Origin: Capsicum annuum
Taxonomy: Eukaryota; Streptophyta; Magnoliopsida; Solanales; Solanaceae
Assembly (NCBI RefSeq): GCF_002878395.1
Contig: NC_061115.1
Coordinates: 90,314,080 to 90,378,079 of the forward strand
Length of the DNA: 64,000 nucleotides
Direction of reading: 5' to 3'
The notes below the pieces were generated by a model, which was given only the letters and a program-made list of their open reading frames with translations, did no database searches and was not told the DNA's origin. A program made the position numbers and the translations under genes. This document shows positions 60,020 to 64,000 of this stretch, piece after piece (position 1 is the first letter of the stretch; every line of letters begins with the position of its first letter).

Positions 60020-61646
60020 CTAGATTAGAATGAAGAACCTCATCTTTAATTGGGAAATTATCAGCTTCAATTGCTTTTTCTGAGTACTAATCCCCCTTTT
60101 TGCCTTTCTGGACTTAGGACATGTTTTTGCAAAGTGTCCTTTGTCATGGTAGATGAAGAACTTGGCTTTCCCTGGATCCTTCTTTCTAGGGAATATGGCA
60201 TTGTTGCCATTCATCAGTTTCTTAACTGATCGTTTCTTCTTTCTGGCCTGCCTATAGTGTATGTATTTTTTATGCCTTGCCTGACATTTTGTGAGATGGG
60301 GAGACCCATATGGCTTAGTATCTAGATCAAAATAATTGGTGATAATCACGCCAGCGATTTCATCAGCCTCTGTAGTAGGAACAAGATCTGAATTATTGTT
60401 TAAGATCATCATATTTGCTGAATTAGCTAACTCAGGATGTCTTTTCTCTCCTTCTTCCTCTGGCTCGATGTCTTCAAAGAAATTAGGGGAATTCAGATAT
60501 TCCTCTACAAGGTCGTGATGGAATTGCTAAGGAGAATGATTCCTTGCTTCTACTGTATTGAACTTTGAGGTGGCCTATTCTGGTATAGGAGGATCATTGG
60601 TCCATAAGAATTTTGGACATGTGTGGTTGTCATCAAGGAGACTATGCTCGATGGATTCCCAATTCTTATCTAGTGGCACTTCATCTGGGATAATAGCATC
60701 CAGCTCTATAAATAAGTTATCTTGTGGTGGAGCGATAGCCGTTGAGTTCATCATATTAGCATCATGCAGGGCCTTCATCCATTTGACCTGTCCTTGTATC
60801 CCTTCAAATTAGTGGCAGTCTACCATGGCTTCTTTCCTTTTCCATGAGTGTCTAGGAATGTCAGATCTTTACTCCTCTTCTTGAGTTAGTCTAAGTAGTC
60901 GAAGGTTGATGAAATTGATGGAGATGTGGAAAAGGGATGTGTAGCATTTTTGGTGATGTTGGAAGCACGACATATGTTGGGATATTTCGTAGATTCATGG
61001 TGTCGTACTTTAACAGGGTAATCTGTTCTTTAAGTGATGCCATTTCTCTTCTCTGCTGGTCAATGAAGGATAGTACTGAGGTGCCCAACAGACATGTTGC
61101 AGACTGGATAGCCTGTCTCCTTTCTTTAGTACCTCTATAAGTTTGGCATGGCCTGAATCCCAGTATCCATCATCATCACTTTTTGGGATGGCCACTTCAC
61201 AATCTGCACAACTACAGTTGCTAATCCACGAGCAATGTCCCATGAAAGGACATTTGAACCAGTGTACATTGCATCCCTCGTGATTGAATTGTTGACCCAA
61301 ATCATTATCTCTCATGAATATTTCAAGTAAGAGTGAGACATATGCTAGGTTCGAGCTTTCTTCTTTTCAAATAAGTATTAAAGGGGATGAGCATGCTAAT
61401 AGGAAAAGATGTCTGGTGAGGGGTCACTTCAGATAAAGTTCAGAGATGCAGAGAATAGAATCTCAACTTTTTATAATTGTTGACACATGTATCTAGAATG
61501 ACCTTGAGCAATTCTTTCCTAGACATTTACCTTGATATTTGTACACCAAGGATGGTTCTTTGGGTAGTGTTTATGACTAAGGATAAAGTGGTTTAGTCAC
61601 CTGGCATGGATAGAGTGTTATCGTGGTTTTGCACTTGCCAAGCTAA
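60020..61646 (-). pseudogene. EPRV2 capsid and associated polyprotein region
   Basis: Three frames of one polyprotein. 61010-61315 has a cysteine/histidine cluster (CPFMGHCSWISNCSCADCE). 60891-61088 reads as a short coiled coil (QQRREMASLKEQITLL). The frame 60020-60412 has an acidic part, a basic stretch (RQARKKKRSVKK) and a zinc knuckle I-Y-H-D-K-G-H-F-A-K-T-C-P, in which the two leading cysteines are replaced (FFIYHDKGH) and the histidine and last cysteine are kept. A knuckle near the end of the capsid domain is typical of pararetroviruses. Confidence 0.65.
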
Positions 61647-62303
61647 TTAGTAATGTATGGCTCGACATAAGCTAGCATTTGGTATTTCCAGAATTTGGAC
61701 TTGGATTTTTAGTGCCTCTATTAATCTTGGATCAGAAAGGGACATGGTAAGGTTTGGAATTAGAGTAACAACAAGTGTCCCAACATCAAGGATAACATGT
61801 AGAGTACCCAGATTCATATTCTGGTATTTGCGAAATCTCGTATCAAAGAGAGAAAGACATTCCTTTAGTGGCTGGCCATTTTTTCCATGATGCATCAACG
61901 GAACACGAATAGCACCAAAATGGATATGGGTATAACCATGGTTTCTCCACTCTTGTGGGAAGTTGTTTGGCATCTGTAGAGAGATGAAATGGCCATCTAG
62001 AGTCGTAAGGATATGTTGTTCAAGAGCTGGGGCAGCAAAGTATTCCTTAACTCCTTCTGGCCTATTCTGATGCAAAGAATCAATCTGCATCCATGGATTG
62101 CATGCTTTATTGATAAAGGCGGAGTAGGGTTTTGGTAGAAGTATATATATGGAGGATATATCTTGTTCAGGCTATATCACCTCTACTTTAAAGTGATTGT
62201 CATATTTACATGATAAAGTTTTATGAGGGGTTTGAAACATGGTTGGCTGAGGAAGAAACTTGTACGGATCGAACAATGTAGATGAAGCTGTAGAGAAAGA
62301 CAT
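61647..62303 (-). pseudogene. EPRV2 movement protein (30K type)
   Basis: Start chosen at the ATG complement 62301-62303 (MSFSTASSTLFDPYKF), because it is in the same frame as the long open part (61647-62090) and one in-frame TAG near 62173 is all that separates them. Core residues resemble plant EPRV movement proteins of the 30K superfamily: GYTHIHFGAIRVPLMHHGKN, LFDTRFRKYQNMNLGT, and IPNLTMSLSDPRLIEALKIQ. Such proteins line plasmodesmata and let virus spread between cells. The reading continues in degenerate form below 61647. A second copy on the other strand starts at 62995. Confidence 0.75.
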
Positions 62304-62740
62304 ATTTTTGTATTTTCTTGGCCTATAAAGACTCAATATATTTGTTCTACAGTTCTAAGGAAAAGACTCAATAAATTGTAAAATCTTTTTGTATTTTTGT
62401 TGACTGTAAGACTCAATTATTTGTCCTAAAGATCTAAGGATAGGACACAACAAATATAAATCTAAGAAAAGTAACTACGACTAGATTATGTACAGGACAC
62501 AGAATATGATAACTGGAAAACACTGACTCTGAAAATGGAAATACTATGATGGTAATATGTACAGGACTTTGGTGGTGATATTGGAAAGTAAAAACTATAA
62601 ACGGATCTGAGGCTAACAGTGAAGATTGAGTAAAGAAAAGTAAAACTAACAAAAATAAAAATTTAAAGCTGGCTCACGTGTTTGCAATCAGTAGATGTGT
62701 ATGCAAACTCCTACTTTCTCACTCCCTCTGGGAGTGGAGA

Positions 62741-62754
62741 TGGCTCTGATACCA
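62741..62754 (-). other. EPRV2 primer-binding site (tRNA-Met)
   Basis: On the minus strand TGGTATCAGAGCCA, an exact complement of the plant initiator tRNA-Met 3' end, about 440 bp upstream of the movement-protein start. This is where caulimovirids begin minus-strand DNA synthesis. Confidence 0.88.
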
Positions 62755-62860
62755 AATAGATAAGGAGGCAGCGAGGTAGGGGGACCACCGATGGCAACAG
62801 CTAGGTAGCTAGCTACAAAAGTCTAAATTTCCCAACATGACAGGCGGTCTCACAGCTATG
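62754..62860 (-). repeat. Inverted repeat, right copy (EPRV2 intergenic region)
   Basis: Pairs with 58041-58147 in inverse orientation. It lies directly upstream of the EPRV2 primer-binding site and between the two divergent movement-protein copies. Confidence 0.8.
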
Positions 62861-62994
62861 TCTTTATCCCTTTGGAAGAGAGAAAACAAGAGCAAGAGAG
62901 TTTAGCCAACAAATATCATTATTAAAAATATGAAAATATTACAAAAGGGGAGGATTTCGTCCAAGTTGAGAGTAAATCTCTAAGTAGAGTAAAT

Positions 62995-64000
62995 ATGTCA
63001 CTTATTGTTACCAAAACATTGTCATCTAAATATTACTACCTATACAAAGTAGATGTGATACCACCAGAACAGAAAATATCATCAACACATCTACCTCTCC
63101 TAAATCCCTACTCTATCTTTTCAAAAAAGGCATGCAACCCATAACTGCAGATTTGTTCTTTGGTACAAGAAAGATCGAAAGAAGTTAAAGAATATGTTTC
63201 TACTTCAAAACTAGACCAACATCCTATTCTTGCTACTCAAGAGGAACGATTCATCACTTTACTAATGCTGAAAGATTTTCCACGACAGTGTAGAACCCAA
63301 GGCTTCACCCATATTCACTTCGATGCTTTAGGGTTGCGTTGACATATCATGGAAGAAAAAGCCAACTAGTAGTGGAACATCTTTCACTCTTTGATACTAG
63401 ATACTACGAATACCAATACACCAACTTTGGAACTTCAAAAATCATAATGAACATTGGGACAGTCTTTGTCACTATATTCCCAACTTTAACATATCCCTCT
63501 TCAATCCGTATCTGATAGAGGCATTAAAGTTCCATGTCTAGATTCTCAGAGCTCTGCAGGTCAGAGATGCCATCCAGGAAACTCTCTACTACCAGGTAGC
63601 TTGGTGAGTTCAGAATCGTTCTATAGATCTAACCTTCTAGGTGGCGAAGATGCTTTATTCCTAAGCATAGATGCCACTAATGGAACTACCCAGTATACTC
63701 AAATCCCAAGGTAAATCCCCAGAGATGAACTTGTGAAAGTACTCCTAGACTCATGGATCACAAACTATGGGACGTTGAGAGACCATCCTCAACCTCTCTA
63801 GTCCACAAAACCAACCTTTTCTAGAAGGGAAGACAACACCGTCACGATCAGTTTCAACCACTCATGCCTAATAAAGCCTTCCAAAACTAGTTTCTCAATC
63901 AATATGTACCAACCTTCTAACGACCTTCTACTAGCAGGCGACTCAAAATTCCTACACTGGTTCTTAGGTAGCTGTATGGAAGAGCATGATTGGATACACT
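62995..64000 (+). pseudogene. EPRV3 movement protein copy, plus strand, running off the window
   Basis: Start at the ATG at 62995, in frame with the open piece 63160-63342. Homologous to the EPRV2 movement protein over its length: VKEYV-S block (about 63180-63200) and FTHIHFDALG (about 63304-63333). A frame change leads to LFDTRYYEYQYTNFGTSKI (about 63390-63440); then SIDATNGTTQYTQIP (about 63660-63708) and WITNY. Nucleotide similarity to the minus copy begins at about 63025. Stops and shifts inactivate it. It probably belongs to another pararetrovirus copy continuing past base 64000. Confidence 0.7.

Larger units (their letters stand above)
58148..62754 (-). mobile_element. Endogenous pararetrovirus remnant EPRV2 (Caulimoviridae-like)
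   Basis: On the minus strand: tRNA-Met primer-binding site (62741-62754), movement protein, a middle ORF and capsid zinc knuckle, protease, RT and RNase H, with no integrase and no LTR. RNase H breaks off at about 58148 against an inverted copy of the intergenic region. Frames hold several stops and shifts. It belongs to a lineage different from EPRV1. Genus not assigned. Confidence 0.85.

Noticed and set aside
1..64000. Prokaryotic defence or metabolic operon
   Set aside because: No ribosome-binding sites, no closely packed intact genes; all recognisable proteins are plant retroelement or pararetrovirus proteins.

Overview
This window is repeat-dominated plant nuclear DNA with no host gene that I can support. 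It consists almost entirely of decayed Ty3/gypsy LTR retrotransposons of the Athila and Tekay/Del types and of endogenous pararetrovirus (Caulimoviridae-like) remnants. From memory, the gag and pol wording and the LTR ends most resemble Solanaceae elements (pepper, tomato, potato, tobacco). That host assignment is an inference. Gene-poor, nested, heavily mutated DNA of this kind is typical of pericentromeric heterochromatin.

Layout. 1-4489: plus-strand pararetrovirus remnant (EPRV1) with capsid zinc knuckle, protease, RT/RNase H and a downstream ORF, then its noncoding tail. 4861-6884: AT-rich DNA with a G-quadruplex motif, an (AT)n tract and a 100-N assembly gap. 6885-55545: a nested stack. 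The oldest layer is G, a Tekay-like pol fragment split into 6885-8032 and 43675-43840. Element F (LTRs of about 3.4 kb, gag but no recognisable pol) lies inside the RT gene of G. F holds a solo LTR (11500-13675, TSD GTTGG) just behind its primer-binding site, and a minus-strand Athila-like array (B and C, three LTRs and two internal regions) inside its 3' LTR. The left LTR of that array was hit by a younger plus-strand element of the same family, A (21275-31364, TSD ACTTA). Behind the second half of G comes a tandem Tekay/Del chromovirus pair, D and E, sharing one LTR. E is cut off in integrase at about 55545 and followed by the 3' end of another minus-strand Athila-like element (H, to about 57960). 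58148-64000: a minus-strand pararetrovirus (EPRV2) bracketed by a 107-bp inverted repeat, with a second plus-strand movement-protein copy (EPRV3) head-to-head with it and running off the window.

Coding capacity. Every gag-pol or viral frame is interrupted. Stops in the youngest element are mostly TAG or TGA by single substitution, the pattern expected from deamination of methylated CG/CHG sites. The least ordinary items are the non-autonomous Athila derivative C, whose gag-pol is replaced by an unrecognised cysteine-rich ORF (41734-42303, minus); the family-specific arrays of short semi-palindromic motifs inside each LTR family; the three-LTR tandem structure; and the head-to-head pararetrovirus junction. 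I found no sign of a prokaryotic system, CRISPR array, operon, tRNA or rRNA gene.
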